From CAZRDB01 sp964598695 (lineage in GTDB: Bacteria > Armatimonadota > Zipacnadia > UBA1398): a DNA stretch of 39,623 nt. Shown piece by piece: positions 15,108-23,868 of the stretch. Below the pieces are notes generated by a model, which saw only the letters and a list, made by a program, of their open reading frames with translations, did no database searches and was not told the origin of the DNA. Location: assembly GCA_964598695.1 (NCBI GenBank), contig CAZRDB010000021.1, positions 1 through 39,623 on the forward strand, given 5' to 3'. Every line of letters starts with the position of its first letter. The stretch's first letter is position 1. The position numbers and the translations under genes are program-made.

Positions 15108-18080
15108 GTGAGGCAGTTGCTGTGTACGCTCGGGTTGGCCGCGTGTCTCGCCGGCGTTGCCGCGGCGCAGGAGGGTGGATCCGCGATGGACGCACGGGTA
15201 CCGGAGGATGTCTACCGAGGGGAGATGGTCGGTTTCCCGGGCCCGTGGGCATTCCAGCTCCCCAAGGCCGGGATCATCATCGTGCGCGATGAGGAGCTGG
15301 TCACACTCTCCGAGGATCCCGACCGGGTCATCGACCTCTCGGTCACCTTCGACAAGCAGGAGGACAGCCTGCGGGGGATCTGCGAGAAGGCCAAGGCCTC
15401 CGGCAGCCGCACGCTGCTCATCGCCTTCGACCACTTCTTCAAGCAGTACCGGGCCGGGCAGGACGACCCGCGCGCGCTGATGCCCGACACCGACGAGTAC
15501 ATCGCGCGGATCGGCCGGATCGCGCAGTTCGCCCAGGGCTACGGCCTCGAGCTGGAACTGAGCCTGCTCTCGCCGCTGGAGGTCGGCCCCGGCTACCGGC
15601 GGGCCACCGGCGAATCGGGCCTGTGGATGCACTACCGCAAGGGCCTGCGCGACCCGTTGACGGGCCGGTACAGCGTCGAGCTGTGGCGGCAGGAGCAGTG
15701 GTGCAACAACAAGGGGCCCGTCACGATCGAGGACGCCGGGGTTCGGGTCTTCGCCTTCCGGGAGCGACGCGTCGGGGGCACGCCGTACCTGGCCGTCGAT
15801 CCCGGGGAGATCGTCGAGATCACCGACACGGTCGCGGTCGAGCCCTGGGACGGCACGGAGACCCGGCTCGGCGACTACCGGGCTCGCCGGGTGCGGATCC
15901 ACGGCGAGGGCCGAGCCGAGGTCGGCCCACTCGACCGCGTGCTGGTCGTCCAGCAGTATCGGACCCCGGAGATGGACTACTTCAGCGACAAGGCCCTGCC
16001 GTTCCTCACCGACCTCGGCGACCGCTACGCCGACGCGGGGATCCGCTTCTCCGGTCTGTACTCCGACGAGATGCACATCCAGCAGGACTGGGGCTACTTC
16101 AGCCACCACGACGACGGCGAGTTCTGCCTCCGCTACGTGAGCGACGGCCTCCGGGCGCGCTTCGCGCAGGCCTACGGAGCGGAGTACGGCGACTTCGCCA
16201 AGTACCTGGTCTACTTCGTGCGCGGCCAGGAGGGCGGCCGGAACGACCTCGATGCCAAGCTCCCGTTGCAGCACGTCTTCGGCCCGAGCCCCGAGGAGAT
16301 CCAGCGGACGGCGCTCTTCCGCGCGCGCTACTACCGCTTCCTGCAGGATGGCGTGGTCGACCTGTTTGTCGCCGCCAAGCGCCACCTCGAGGACCGGATG
16401 GGCCACACGCTCGAGACGCGCGCCCACGCCACTTGGGCCGAGAGCCCCACGATCGACCGGTGGGAGGTCGGCCACCAGCCGGGGCCGCCGAACCAGTACG
16501 AGTACACGAGCAACTTCGTCTGGTCGAACACCGTCCACCAGTCGGCCGCGGCGTGTGACGACTACTTCAAGTGGGGCGAGTTCCTCACCGGCACCGGCAA
16601 CGACCATTCCGAGGGCGGCTGGCTCGACCGTGACTACTACGGCCTTGCCCTCGGCTGCTCCACCGGCATCGTGAACGAGGTGCCCTACTCCTACGCGGCC
16701 CACTGGGGATCGCCGGCCGAGATCGGCTCGCGCCACGGCTGGCTGCAGGCGACCTTCGGGACGGCCTCCTCGCCCTGGCACGGGATGGTCCAGGAGATGC
16801 AACACCGCGATGTCGACGTGTTGCTCCTCTACCCGCTCAACCTTGTCGCGGCCGATGAGCGCTTCGGGTCGTGGATCGTGCAGTACGGCTACGCGAACTA
16901 CATCACCCCGGCGAAGCTGGCCGAGCTGGGCACCGTGCGCGACGGCGCGATCGAGATGGCCGGCCGCCGCTTCACGACGCTCGCGGCGCTCTACGAGCCC
17001 TTCCCGAGCGCCAAGCTGCTCACCATGATGCGCGACCTGGCCGACCAGGGCGGCCGCGTGATCTGGGCCGGGCCGGCGCCGGCGCTTGGGTGGGAGGGCG
17101 ATCCCATTCGGGCGCAGTGGCAGGATCTCTTCGCCGTCGACTGCCCGCCGCGGGTCGATGGCGGCCTCATCGCCCCGGGCCGCATCGTGGAGTTCGAGGG
17201 CTCCTTCGCGAGCGTGCAGCCGCAGGTGGTCCTCACCGACCTGCTCGTCGACCGGCTCCACCCCTGCGTGCCCCGCGAGGGCGCCGAGACCGTCGCCACC
17301 GCCCAGGGCCATGTCGTCGGCACGCGCCGCGCGACGCCGGCGGGGGGCTCGCTCACCTTCCTCGGTTTCCGTCCGCGCGACGACCAGTCCCAGAGCCTCG
17401 GCTACGACCAGCGGACCTTGTTCGACATCCTCGTCGCGCTCGGCGCCTACGGGCCGACGGGGCGGATCGCGGGCACGCAGGACAACACCGAGTACCTCTC
17501 GCGGACGGGCGAGTACCTCACCTGCCGCTTCCCGAACGGCGCGGTCTCGATCTGCCGGCACCTGCGGCAGTACTCGGAGGACTGGCCCGGCGGCTTCGCG
17601 CGGCGGCCGGAGGAGGATGCGGAGTACTTGCGGCAGAACCCGCCGCCCGCGCAGGAGCTGCACCTCGCCGGCTTCCAGGTGAACGGCCACGAGGTTACGG
17701 CCGAGGCGTTCGGCGCGCTCACGTTCCGGGTGAACGAGGCGGGGGACCTGATCGCCTTCGCCGGCCACCACATCAACCGGATCACCGTCGATGGACGGGA
17801 GTGGGTCCTCTCGGAGGGCGGGATCGGCACCATCGCCTGGGCGCCCGTCCCGGAGGGCCGGCGCGTGCCGGGCGGGGCCGTGCTGGCCGTCTACACCGAT
17901 ACCGGGAGCGACGTCCGGATCCCCGCGGTGGGGCTGCCGGCCGAGGTGGAGGTCTTCGCCCAGGGCGCGACCCCCGGCAGCAAGGGCGAGGCGATCCCGC
18001 ATCGGATCGAGAACGGCGCGCTGGTGCTCAGCTTCCCGGAGAACCTGCGCGGGCGGCTCTACTACGTCGTCGCGCGGTAG
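15108..18080 (+). CDS. Large secreted protein, GH42-like layout, family uncertain
   Basis: 990 residues from GTG 15108, preceded by GAGGGAGG. The frame is open far upstream, but that part opposes the UroD-fold gene and has no signal. The start chosen gives a clean signal peptide, LCTLGLAACLAGVAAAQ, with cleavage near residue 21. The next 500 or so residues look like a TIM barrel, with SGLYSDEMHIQQDWGYFSHH holding an Asp-Glu pair and DHSEGGWLDRDYYGLALG. Then comes a Rossmann-like segment, LLLYPLNLVAADERFGSWI with GGRVIWAGPAPALGWEG, and a beta-rich C-terminus. Barrel, Rossmann (trimerisation-like) and beta-sandwich is the order in GH42 beta-galactosidases, but I cannot place it in a known family. 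It is probably periplasmic or extracellular and acts on carbohydrate (inference). Confidence 0.8.
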   Translation: MRQLLCTLGLAACLAGVAAAQEGGSAMDARVPEDVYRGEMVGFPGPWAFQLPKAGIIIVRDEELVTLSEDPDRVIDLSVTFDKQEDSLRGICEKAKASGSRTLLIAFDHFFKQYRAGQDDPRALMPDTDEYIARIGRIAQFAQGYGLELELSLLSPLEVGPGYRRATGESGLWMHYRKGLRDPLTGRYSVELWRQEQWCNNKGPVTIEDAGVRVFAFRERRVGGTPYLAVDPGEIVEITDTVAVEPWDGTETRLGDYRARRVRIHGEGRAEVGPLDRVLVVQQYRTPEMDYFSDKALPFLTDLGDRYADAGIRFSGLYSDEMHIQQDWGYFSHHDDGEFCLRYVSDGLRARFAQAYGAEYGDFAKYLVYFVRGQEGGRNDLDAKLPLQHVFGPSPEEIQRTALFRARYYRFLQDGVVDLFVAAKRHLEDRMGHTLETRAHATWAESPTIDRWEVGHQPGPPNQYEYTSNFVWSNTVHQSAAACDDYFKWGEFLTGTGNDHSEGGWLDRDYYGLALGCSTGIVNEVPYSYAAHWGSPAEIGSRHGWLQATFGTASSPWHGMVQEMQHRDVDVLLLYPLNLVAADERFGSWIVQYGYANYITPAKLAELGTVRDGAIEMAGRRFTTLAALYEPFPSAKLLTMMRDLADQGGRVIWAGPAPALGWEGDPIRAQWQDLFAVDCPPRVDGGLIAPGRIVEFEGSFASVQPQVVLTDLLVDRLHPCVPREGAETVATAQGHVVGTRRATPAGGSLTFLGFRPRDDQSQSLGYDQRTLFDILVALGAYGPTGRIAGTQDNTEYLSRTGEYLTCRFPNGAVSICRHLRQYSEDWPGGFARRPEEDAEYLRQNPPPAQELHLAGFQVNGHEVTAEAFGALTFRVNEAGDLIAFAGHHINRITVDGREWVLSEGGIGTIAWAPVPEGRRVPGGAVLAVYTDTGSDVRIPAVGLPAEVEVFAQGATPGSKGEAIPHRIENGALVLSFPENLRGRLYYVVAR

Positions 18081-18126
18081 CCGGGCGCCGTGCCGGCCCC
18101 GGAGACCGGCAAGATCGTGACAACCG

Positions 18127-18142
18127 CGACGACGGTTCGTCG
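18127..18142 (+). terminator. Small hairpin after secreted GH42-like gene
   Basis: Perfect 6-bp stem CGACGA/TCGTCG with a four-base loop CGGT, 47 bases after the stop at 18080 and before the adaptor gene. A looser GCCGG/CCGGC stem lies just upstream. No U-run follows, so this is at best a weak or factor-dependent terminator. Confidence 0.35.
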
Positions 18143-18235
18143 TATCTGACCATGGCTGGTGCGCGGTAGGATCGCCGACCGCTTCCCCGCCACTGCTTAC
18201 CCAAAGACTCCCCACACCTGGAGGAGGAGCGCGTC

Positions 18236-20394
18236 GTGGAGGGACCCAACGGCTCGGAGGCGCCCCGTCTGACGGCCCTGGAACGGCCCGAGATCGCGCG
18301 TCGCCGTCGCCGCAGGCGCATCGTCTGGACCATCGTCCTCGTGCTGTTCTGCGGCCTGTGCTACATGCAGTACAAGGGCAAGAAGGCCGCCGCGACCGTG
18401 AAGGCCAAGATGCAGTGGGAGGAGCGCACGGTCGAGGTCGGCGACGTCGAGGTCGTGGTCGACGAAACCGGCACGGTCGAGCCCGACACCCAGGTGGTCG
18501 TGAAGTCCCAGGTCGCGGCCGAGGTCAGGGACATCCTCGTGAACGAGGGCGACCCGGTCGCCGCGGGGCAGGTCGTGGCCGTGCTCGACCCGACGCGCGT
18601 CCAGCAGGACGTCGACACCCGGGCGGCTCAGGTCGACTCGGCGCTCGCGGCGGTCCGCAAGTCCGAGATCATGGCCACCCAGTCCTCCGGCACCGGCGCG
18701 GCCGGGATCACCCGGTCCCGCGCGGCGATCGACTCCGCCCGAGCCGCGCTCGCCATTGCCCGCGAGGGCAAGCGCCCGGAGGAGATCGCCCAGGCCGAGC
18801 AGCGGGTGGCGCAGGCCTCGGCCGACCTCGTGGCCGCCCGTGCCCAACTCGCCCAGCTCCAGGCCGGCGCCCGGCCCCAGGAGATCTCCGAGCAGCAGCG
18901 CCTCGTGCGCCAGGCCGAGCATCAGGTCGCCCAGGCGCGGGCCGGGCAGGCCAAGACCGAGGCGGGCAATCGGGCCGAGGAGGTCGCTGCCGCGCGTGCC
19001 CAGCTCGACCAGGCCAACGCCACCGAGGCCTCGGCCCGAGCATCGCTCGTGAAGGTGCGGACCGGCAGCCGGCCCCAGGAGATCGCGCAGGCCGAGGCCG
19101 AACTGAACGACGCCCAGGCACGGATGACCGAGGCCGAGGCGGCGCTGAGCCGGCAGACGCAGCTCCGGGACGCCGGTTACGCCTCCGACCAGACGGTTGA
19201 CACCGCGCGCGCGGCCTACCTCTCGGCACGCGCGACGGCGCAGTCGAGGGAGCAGTCGCTCGCGCTGGCCCGGGAGGGCGCGCGGGCCGAGGACATCCAG
19301 GCGGCTGAGGCCGAACTCGAGCGGGCCTCGGCGGGGACGCGCGCCGCGCGGGAGAACCTGCGGCTGCTGGAGGCGGGTTCCCGCCCGGAGGACATCGAGC
19401 AGCAGAAGCAGGTCGCGGCGGCTGCGGAGGCGGCCCTCGAGGCCCAGCAGGCGCGGCTCGAACTGACGCTGGCCGGAACGCGCTCGGAGCAGGTCGCGCA
19501 GCAGGAGGCCGCCGTGGAGCGGGCCTCGGCGAGCCTCCGTGAGGCCGAAGCCGCGCTGCGACTCGCCCGCGTGGGGTCGCGTCCCCAGGAGATCGAGCAG
19601 GCGGCGGCAACGCTGCAGGAGGCAGAGGCGGGACTCGACCAGGCGCTCGCGCAGGGGCTCGATTCGAGAGTGCGGGCGCAGGATGTCGTCGACGCGCGCG
19701 CCCAGCTCCGTTCGGCCCACACCCAGCTCCTGCGGGCGCAGGAGGACCTCGATGACTGCACGGTGCGCTCGCCGGTCACGGGCGTCGTGCTCCGGCGGCA
19801 NNNNNNNNNNCCGGCGAGCTGGCGGCCTCGGGCACGACCGGTCTCGCGCAGGGCACGCCGCTGATCACGGTGGGCAACCTGCGGCAGCTCGCGGTCAAGC
19901 TGCAGGTACACGAGGTGGACGTGGTGAGCCTGCGGCACGAACTCGCGGCGAAGGTTCGGTTCGACGCGATGCCGGGCGAGCTGTTCACGGGCACGGTGCT
20001 GGAGATCGCGCCCCAGAGCACGACGGCGAGCCAGGCGCAGGCGCAGGGGACGGCCACCACGGGCCAGGCCGGGGTGGCGACCTTCGAGGTGAAGATCCTC
20101 ATCGCGGAGCAGGACGAGCGGATCCGGCCGGGGATGTCGGCACGCGTTCAGGTCGTGTGTGACAGCGTGCAGGGCGTTCCCACCGTCAGCATGGCCGGGC
20201 TCCGGACCCGCGGCGACGAGACGTTCCTCCTGGTCCCCTCGGCCGAGGGCAAGCCGGAGCCGGACGAGCGCCCGGTCACGCTCGGGCTGCGCGGCTCGTC
20301 GGTGGTCGAGGTGAAGGAGGGGGCGGCGGCGGGCGATCGCTACCTCATCCGCAAGGCGAAGACGGAGTTCAACCTGAACGAGCAGCGCGGGTAG
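18236..20394 (+). CDS. Periplasmic adaptor (membrane fusion) subunit of MacAB-TolC-like exporter, interrupted by an assembly gap
   Basis: GTG at 18236 follows GAGGAGGAG. The protein has a cytoplasmic RRRRRRR stretch, one membrane anchor (about 29-46), a lipoyl half (TGTVEPDTQVVVKSQVAAEV with the ILVNEGDPV turn), a very long helical region (about 120-510), then the second lipoyl half SPVTGVVLRR. Ten Ns at 19801-19810 follow. The frame after the Ns differs by one. Reading in that frame gives GELAASGTTGLAQGTPLITV and a normal beta-barrel and membrane-proximal C-terminus ending at 20394. I therefore treat it as one gene with a mis-sized gap, not two. The helical region has eight 33-residue units starting G-x-R-[PAS] (see repeat entries). 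The adaptor links the inner-membrane permease to the TolC-like channel. Confidence 0.88.
18767..19162 (+). repeat. Four tandem 33-residue (99-base) units, ascending arm of the adaptor
   Basis: Units begin at Gly178, Gly211, Gly244 and Gly277, exactly 33 residues apart: GKRPEEIAQAEQRV, GARPQEISEQQRLV, GNRAEEVAAARAQL and GSRPQEIAQAEAEL. The consensus is G-x-R-[PAS]-[EQ]-[ED]-[IV] followed by Ala/Gln/Glu-rich helix. There is no insertion or deletion between units. Confidence 0.9.
19277..19672 (+). repeat. Four tandem 33-residue (99-base) units, descending arm of the adaptor
   Basis: Units begin at Gly348, Gly381, Gly414 and Gly447, again exactly 33 residues apart: GARAEDIQAAEAEL, GSRPEDIEQQKQVA, GTRSEQVAQQEAAV and GSRPQEIEQAAATL. 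The block is separated from the first one by 38 residues that include LRDAGYASDQTVDTARAAY, the kind of sequence found at the tip of adaptor hairpins. Confidence 0.9.
19801..19810. other. Assembly gap (10 N) within the adaptor gene
   Basis: Ten Ns replace unknown sequence between LRR and GELAASG. For the two flanks to be one frame the true number of missing bases must be 2 modulo 3, assuming no other error. A gap of about 5 or 8 bases would restore a typical turn. The break is an assembly artefact rather than a biological frameshift. Confidence 0.95.
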
Positions 20395-20419
20395 GCCTGA
20401 GGGTCGAGGGGAGCCTCGG

Positions 20420-21634
20420 ATGAACGTCGGCGAATCGATCCGGATGGCCCTGGACGCGATCCGCGGCAACAAGCTGCGGTCGCTGCTCACCATGCTCGGC
20501 GTCGTGATCGGCGTCGCCTCCATGCAGACGATGGTCGCGCTGATCGAGGGGGCGAAGCGGGATGTCGTCACCCAGTTGCAGGGCCTCGGCGCGCAGTCGA
20601 TCTACGTCTTCGGCAAGGAGACCAAGCCCGAGGAGCAGCCGGAGAGCGAATGGCGGGGCTACAGCCGCGGCCTGCGCATGACCGATGTCGAGGCCCTGGA
20701 GCGCCTGCCCGGCGTGAAGGAGGCGCGGCCGCTCGTGCAGGGGCTGGAGGTGGAGATCGCGGCCCCGAACGGCAAGTCGCGCAAGACCCCGGTCAGTGGG
20801 GTCTCCCCCAAGGAGGGCCTCACCCCGAACATGACGCTGGCGACGGGCCGGTTCATCCTGCAGCCCGATGTGGACGCCTACTCGAAAGTGGTCGTCCTCG
20901 GCGCGACGATCCGCAGCGATCTCTTCGGCGAGGATGACCCCACCGGCCTCAAGGTCTCGCTCAATGGCGTCGCCTACGAGGTGATCGGGGCGATGGAGAA
21001 GCGTGGCGCGCGGGGCGGGCAGAACGAGGACATCGCGGTCTTCGTGCCGATCACGACGGCGCAGAAGCGGATGCTCGGGGGCGACCAGGTCCCGCTGATC
21101 GTGGTCGAGGGCGCGCCCGATGTTCCGGTCGACGACCTCACCGCGCGCGTGAAGACCGAGATCCGGGCGCGCCACGCGAACAACGACGACGTCGAGACGG
21201 TCAGCCAGAAAGCGATCCTCGAAGCCGTCGGCAAGGTCCTGGTGGTCATCTCGGTCGTGCTCGGCGGCGTCGGCGGGCTCTCGCTCCTCGTGGGGGGGAT
21301 CGGGATCATGAACATCATGCTCGTGACCGTGACCGAGCGGACCCGCGAGATCGGGATCCGCAAGGCCATCGGGGCGCGCAAGCGCGACATCCTCATCCAG
21401 TTTGTGATCGAGTCGGTCGTGCTCTCCGGCGTCGGCGGCATCCTCGGGATCCTCTTCGGGCTGCTGCTCACCAAGGCGTTCGGCTCGATCTCCCAGGAGA
21501 TGAAGTTCCACGTTCCGATGTGGGCGCTGTTCCTGAGCTTCTCGTTCGCGTTCGGCACCGGGGCGTTCTTCGGGATCTACCCCGCCGTGCGGGCCGCGAA
21601 CCTGGACCCGATCGAGGCGCTCCGGTACGACTGA
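20420..21634 (+). CDS. MacB/FtsX-type ABC transporter permease
   Basis: 404 residues. ATG at 20420 has GAGGGGAG upstream, 25 bases after the adaptor stop. Classic layout: an N-terminal cytoplasmic helix SIRMALDAIRGNKLRSLLTM, a first membrane helix with LGVVIGVAS, a periplasmic MacB_PCD domain (about 45-275), then three membrane helices around VVISVVLGGVGGLSLLVGGI, IQFVIESVVLSGVGGILGIL and ALFLSFSFAFGTGAFFGIYP. The FtsX core TERTREIGIRKAIGARKRDI and the ending YPAVRAANLDPIEALRYD are both present. Unlike E. coli MacB, the ATPase is a separate protein (23023-23814). Such mechanotransmission transporters export peptides, antibiotics, lipids or siderophores from the periplasm through a TolC-type channel. 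The substrate here is unknown. Confidence 0.94.
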   Translation: MNVGESIRMALDAIRGNKLRSLLTMLGVVIGVASMQTMVALIEGAKRDVVTQLQGLGAQSIYVFGKETKPEEQPESEWRGYSRGLRMTDVEALERLPGVKEARPLVQGLEVEIAAPNGKSRKTPVSGVSPKEGLTPNMTLATGRFILQPDVDAYSKVVVLGATIRSDLFGEDDPTGLKVSLNGVAYEVIGAMEKRGARGGQNEDIAVFVPITTAQKRMLGGDQVPLIVVEGAPDVPVDDLTARVKTEIRARHANNDDVETVSQKAILEAVGKVLVVISVVLGGVGGLSLLVGGIGIMNIMLVTVTERTREIGIRKAIGARKRDILIQFVIESVVLSGVGGILGILFGLLLTKAFGSISQEMKFHVPMWALFLSFSFAFGTGAFFGIYPAVRAANLDPIEALRYD

Positions 21635-21649
21635 CAAGGCAGGTGCCCG

Positions 21650-23023
21650 GTGGTTCATACGACAGCACTCCTGCTGCTCTGCTGGTCGGCCGCGGTGGGC
21701 GGAGGCGAGGCGCCCGCCGCCCCGCAGCGTCCGCTCTCGCTCTCCGACTGCATCGCGGTTGCGCGCTGCACGCACGAGGACGTGCTGATCGCGGCGCAGC
21801 GGGTGCGCGAGGCCCACGCCGGCCTCCGCGAGAGCCAGGCCGCGCAAGCCCCGAACGTCAGCCTCGATGCGACCTGGGCCGCGACCGGCCGCAGCACCGA
21901 GACTGCCGGCGAGACCGGCACGACGCTCCGCACCGTCGACGGGCTCGACGCCGCGCTGAACATCACCTGGAGCGTCTTCGATCTCCGGCGGCCCAAGCTC
22001 ATCGAGAAGGCGCGGAAACTGGAGGATCAGTCGCGCGCCGGGGCGCTCGGGATGCTCCGCGACCTCGACCGCGCCGTCGCCAACGCCTACGCCGACCTCC
22101 GCCGTGCCGTCGCGTCCGCGGAACTCGAGCGCCAGATCCTGGAGATGGACCTGGAGCTGCTGCGGATCGCGCGGGCGCGGCAGACCATCGGGGACGGGAC
22201 CGCCGTCGATGTCGTACAGGCCGAGGCCGAGGCCGCGCTCGCCGCGCAGCAGGTGCTCGCTGCCGACAACGCCGCGCAGAAGGCGCGACTGACCCTGCTC
22301 TCGTCGATGGGGCTCTCCGACGACACCGGCTACGAGTTCGCGCTCGAAGGGCCGCCGGTCGAGGTCGAGCTGCCCGCTCTGGCGGAGTGCCTTGACCGCG
22401 CGTACGACACGCGCGACGACATCCGCGGCCTGCAGCGCGCCCTGGACATCAGCCACGTCGACGTCGCCCTGGCGCGGCTCGCGCGCCATGTGAGCTTCCG
22501 GGTCCAGGCCGGCGGCGCGCAGACCTTCGCGCCGAGCGAGGCGCAAGGCTCGAGCTACCAGGTCGCCTTCACCATGGCGCTTCCGCTCTTCGACGGCGGG
22601 GCGGCCAGGAACGCGCTGCGGGCTGCCGAGGCGCGCCGGATCATCTCCGAGGCCGACGTCGCGGCCGCGCTCCGCACCGTCTGGCTCGAGGTGAGCAGCT
22701 CGTACCGGGACGTGGAGTCGACGCGGCGGCAGGTCGAGGCCGCGCGGGTCTCGGAAGCGGCCGCGCAGCGCAGCCTGGAGAAGACCCAGACCGCGTTTCG
22801 GATCGGTCTCGCCTCCTTCTCCAGCACACTCGACGCCCGGCTGCAGTACTGCCAGGCGCGGCGGCAGGTGATCGAGGCCGAGGCGGCCCTGTACCGTGCC
22901 TACTGGTCGCTCCACCGCGCGGCGCCCGAGACGATCGAGGGGCTGACCGGCCTGCCGGAACCCTCCCTCGACGCTCCGGGGGCGTCGCGCGCCCCGGCGG
23001 TCGACGAGGAGGGGGACGGCTGA
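21650..23023 (+). CDS. TolC-family outer-membrane efflux protein
   Basis: 457 residues. GTG at 21650 has AAGGCAGG upstream. There is a short signal sequence (about 1-20, ending near AVGGGEAPA), then LSLSDCIAVARCTHEDVLIA, the usual first outer-membrane-factor helix with its x-ALxxN-like position replaced by a Cys-containing stretch. Two long helical repeats follow, with DGLDAALNITWSVFD and VAFTMALPLFDGGAARNALR at the strand positions and ESTRRQVEAARVSEAAAQRS as the last coil. It forms the outer channel for the adaptor and permease upstream. It overlaps the ATPase gene by TGATG, which confirms an operon. No lipobox is seen. Confidence 0.9.
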   Translation: MVHTTALLLLCWSAAVGGGEAPAAPQRPLSLSDCIAVARCTHEDVLIAAQRVREAHAGLRESQAAQAPNVSLDATWAATGRSTETAGETGTTLRTVDGLDAALNITWSVFDLRRPKLIEKARKLEDQSRAGALGMLRDLDRAVANAYADLRRAVASAELERQILEMDLELLRIARARQTIGDGTAVDVVQAEAEAALAAQQVLAADNAAQKARLTLLSSMGLSDDTGYEFALEGPPVEVELPALAECLDRAYDTRDDIRGLQRALDISHVDVALARLARHVSFRVQAGGAQTFAPSEAQGSSYQVAFTMALPLFDGGAARNALRAAEARRIISEADVAAALRTVWLEVSSSYRDVESTRRQVEAARVSEAAAQRSLEKTQTAFRIGLASFSSTLDARLQYCQARRQVIEAEAALYRAYWSLHRAAPETIEGLTGLPEPSLDAPGASRAPAVDEEGDG

Positions 23024-23814
23024 TGCGGAAGCTGCGCGACTGGCGACGCAACGGCAATGGCGCGCGCGCGGAGGCGCCCTCCCCGGAGGCTGCCGACGGC
23101 GCCCCGCTGATCGACCTCGACGAGGTCTGGAAGATCTATGAGATGGGCGAGTTCCACGTGAACGCCCTGGCCGGGGTCTCGCTGCGGGTCGACCGCGGCG
23201 CCTATGCCGCGATCATGGGGCCCTCCGGCAGCGGCAAGTCGACGTTGATGAACCTCGTCGGCTGCCTCGATCGGCCCACGCGGGGCGACTACGCGCTGGC
23301 CGGCCAGCACGTCGCCGACCTCGAGGACGATGAGCTGGCGACGGTGCGGCTCCGGCGGATGGGCTTCGTCTTCCAGAGCTTCAACCTCCTGCCGCGCCAC
23401 TCCGCGCTACAGAACGTGATGATGCCGCTGATCTACGCGGGGAAGTCGCACAAGGCCGAGCGGGCCGCGGAGGCGCTGGCGAGCGTCGGGCTCGCCGAGC
23501 GCCTCCACCACATGCCGAACCAGCTCTCGGGCGGCCAAGCCCAGCGGGTCGCGATCGCGCGCGCGATCGTCAACGACCCGGAGGTGATCCTCGCCGACGA
23601 GCCGACGGGCGCGCTGGACTCGCGCTCCGGCACCGAGGTCATGGCCCTGCTCGAGTCGCTCAACGCGCGCGGGATCACGCTGATCGTGGTGACCCACGAA
23701 CCGCGCATCGCCCAGCGGGCGGGACGGGTGATCCGGCTCGAGGACGGCCGGATCGTCGCCGACGCCACGGGCGAGGAGGCCCGCACGGTCGCGGCGATGT
23801 CGCTGACGTCGTAG
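23023..23814 (+). CDS. MacB-type ABC transporter ATP-binding protein
   Basis: 263 residues of the LolD/MacB ATPase group. All nucleotide-binding motifs are intact: Walker A GPSGSGKST, Q-loop VFQSFNLLPRHSALQNV, signature LSGGQAQRVAIARAI, Walker B VILADEPTGALD with the D-loop, and H-loop VVTHE. The first 30 or so residues (RKLRDWRRNGNGARAEAPSP) are an unusual basic, disordered-looking extension before LIDLDEVWKIYEMGEF. The start ATG overlaps the TolC-family stop. It powers the split permease at 20420-21634. The stop is followed at once by a strong hairpin. Confidence 0.95.
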   Translation: MRKLRDWRRNGNGARAEAPSPEAADGAPLIDLDEVWKIYEMGEFHVNALAGVSLRVDRGAYAAIMGPSGSGKSTLMNLVGCLDRPTRGDYALAGQHVADLEDDELATVRLRRMGFVFQSFNLLPRHSALQNVMMPLIYAGKSHKAERAAEALASVGLAERLHHMPNQLSGGQAQRVAIARAIVNDPEVILADEPTGALDSRSGTEVMALLESLNARGITLIVVTHEPRIAQRAGRVIRLEDGRIVADATGEEARTVAAMSLTS

Positions 23815-23854
23815 GGGCCGCCCCCGCGGGGACGGCCCCTGTCGGACCTCCGAC
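23814..23854. terminator. Pair of hairpins between convergent exporter and E1 genes
   Basis: The first hairpin, 23814-23839, pairs GGGGCCG with CGGCCCC and has an inner CCCGCGGG palindrome. The second, 23841-23854, pairs GTCGG with CCGAC around ACCT. They fill the 54-base space between two converging genes, as a bidirectional terminator would. There is no clear T-run on either strand. Confidence 0.55.
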
Positions 23855-23868
23855 CGATGCCCCCCGCG

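Noticed and set aside
15102..18215. 1037-codon minus-strand frame
   Set aside because: Antisense shadow of the secreted protein; no motif and no signal of its own.
18767..19672. CRISPR or DNA-level satellite from the 99-base periodicity
   Set aside because: The repeats are conserved at protein level with synonymous drift, lie in frame within the adaptor gene and have no spacers.
19539..20162. Possible second protein across the first N gap in another frame
   Set aside because: Reading the adjacent frame gives the expected adaptor C-terminus; this one gives Arg/Gly/Ala-rich nonsense.
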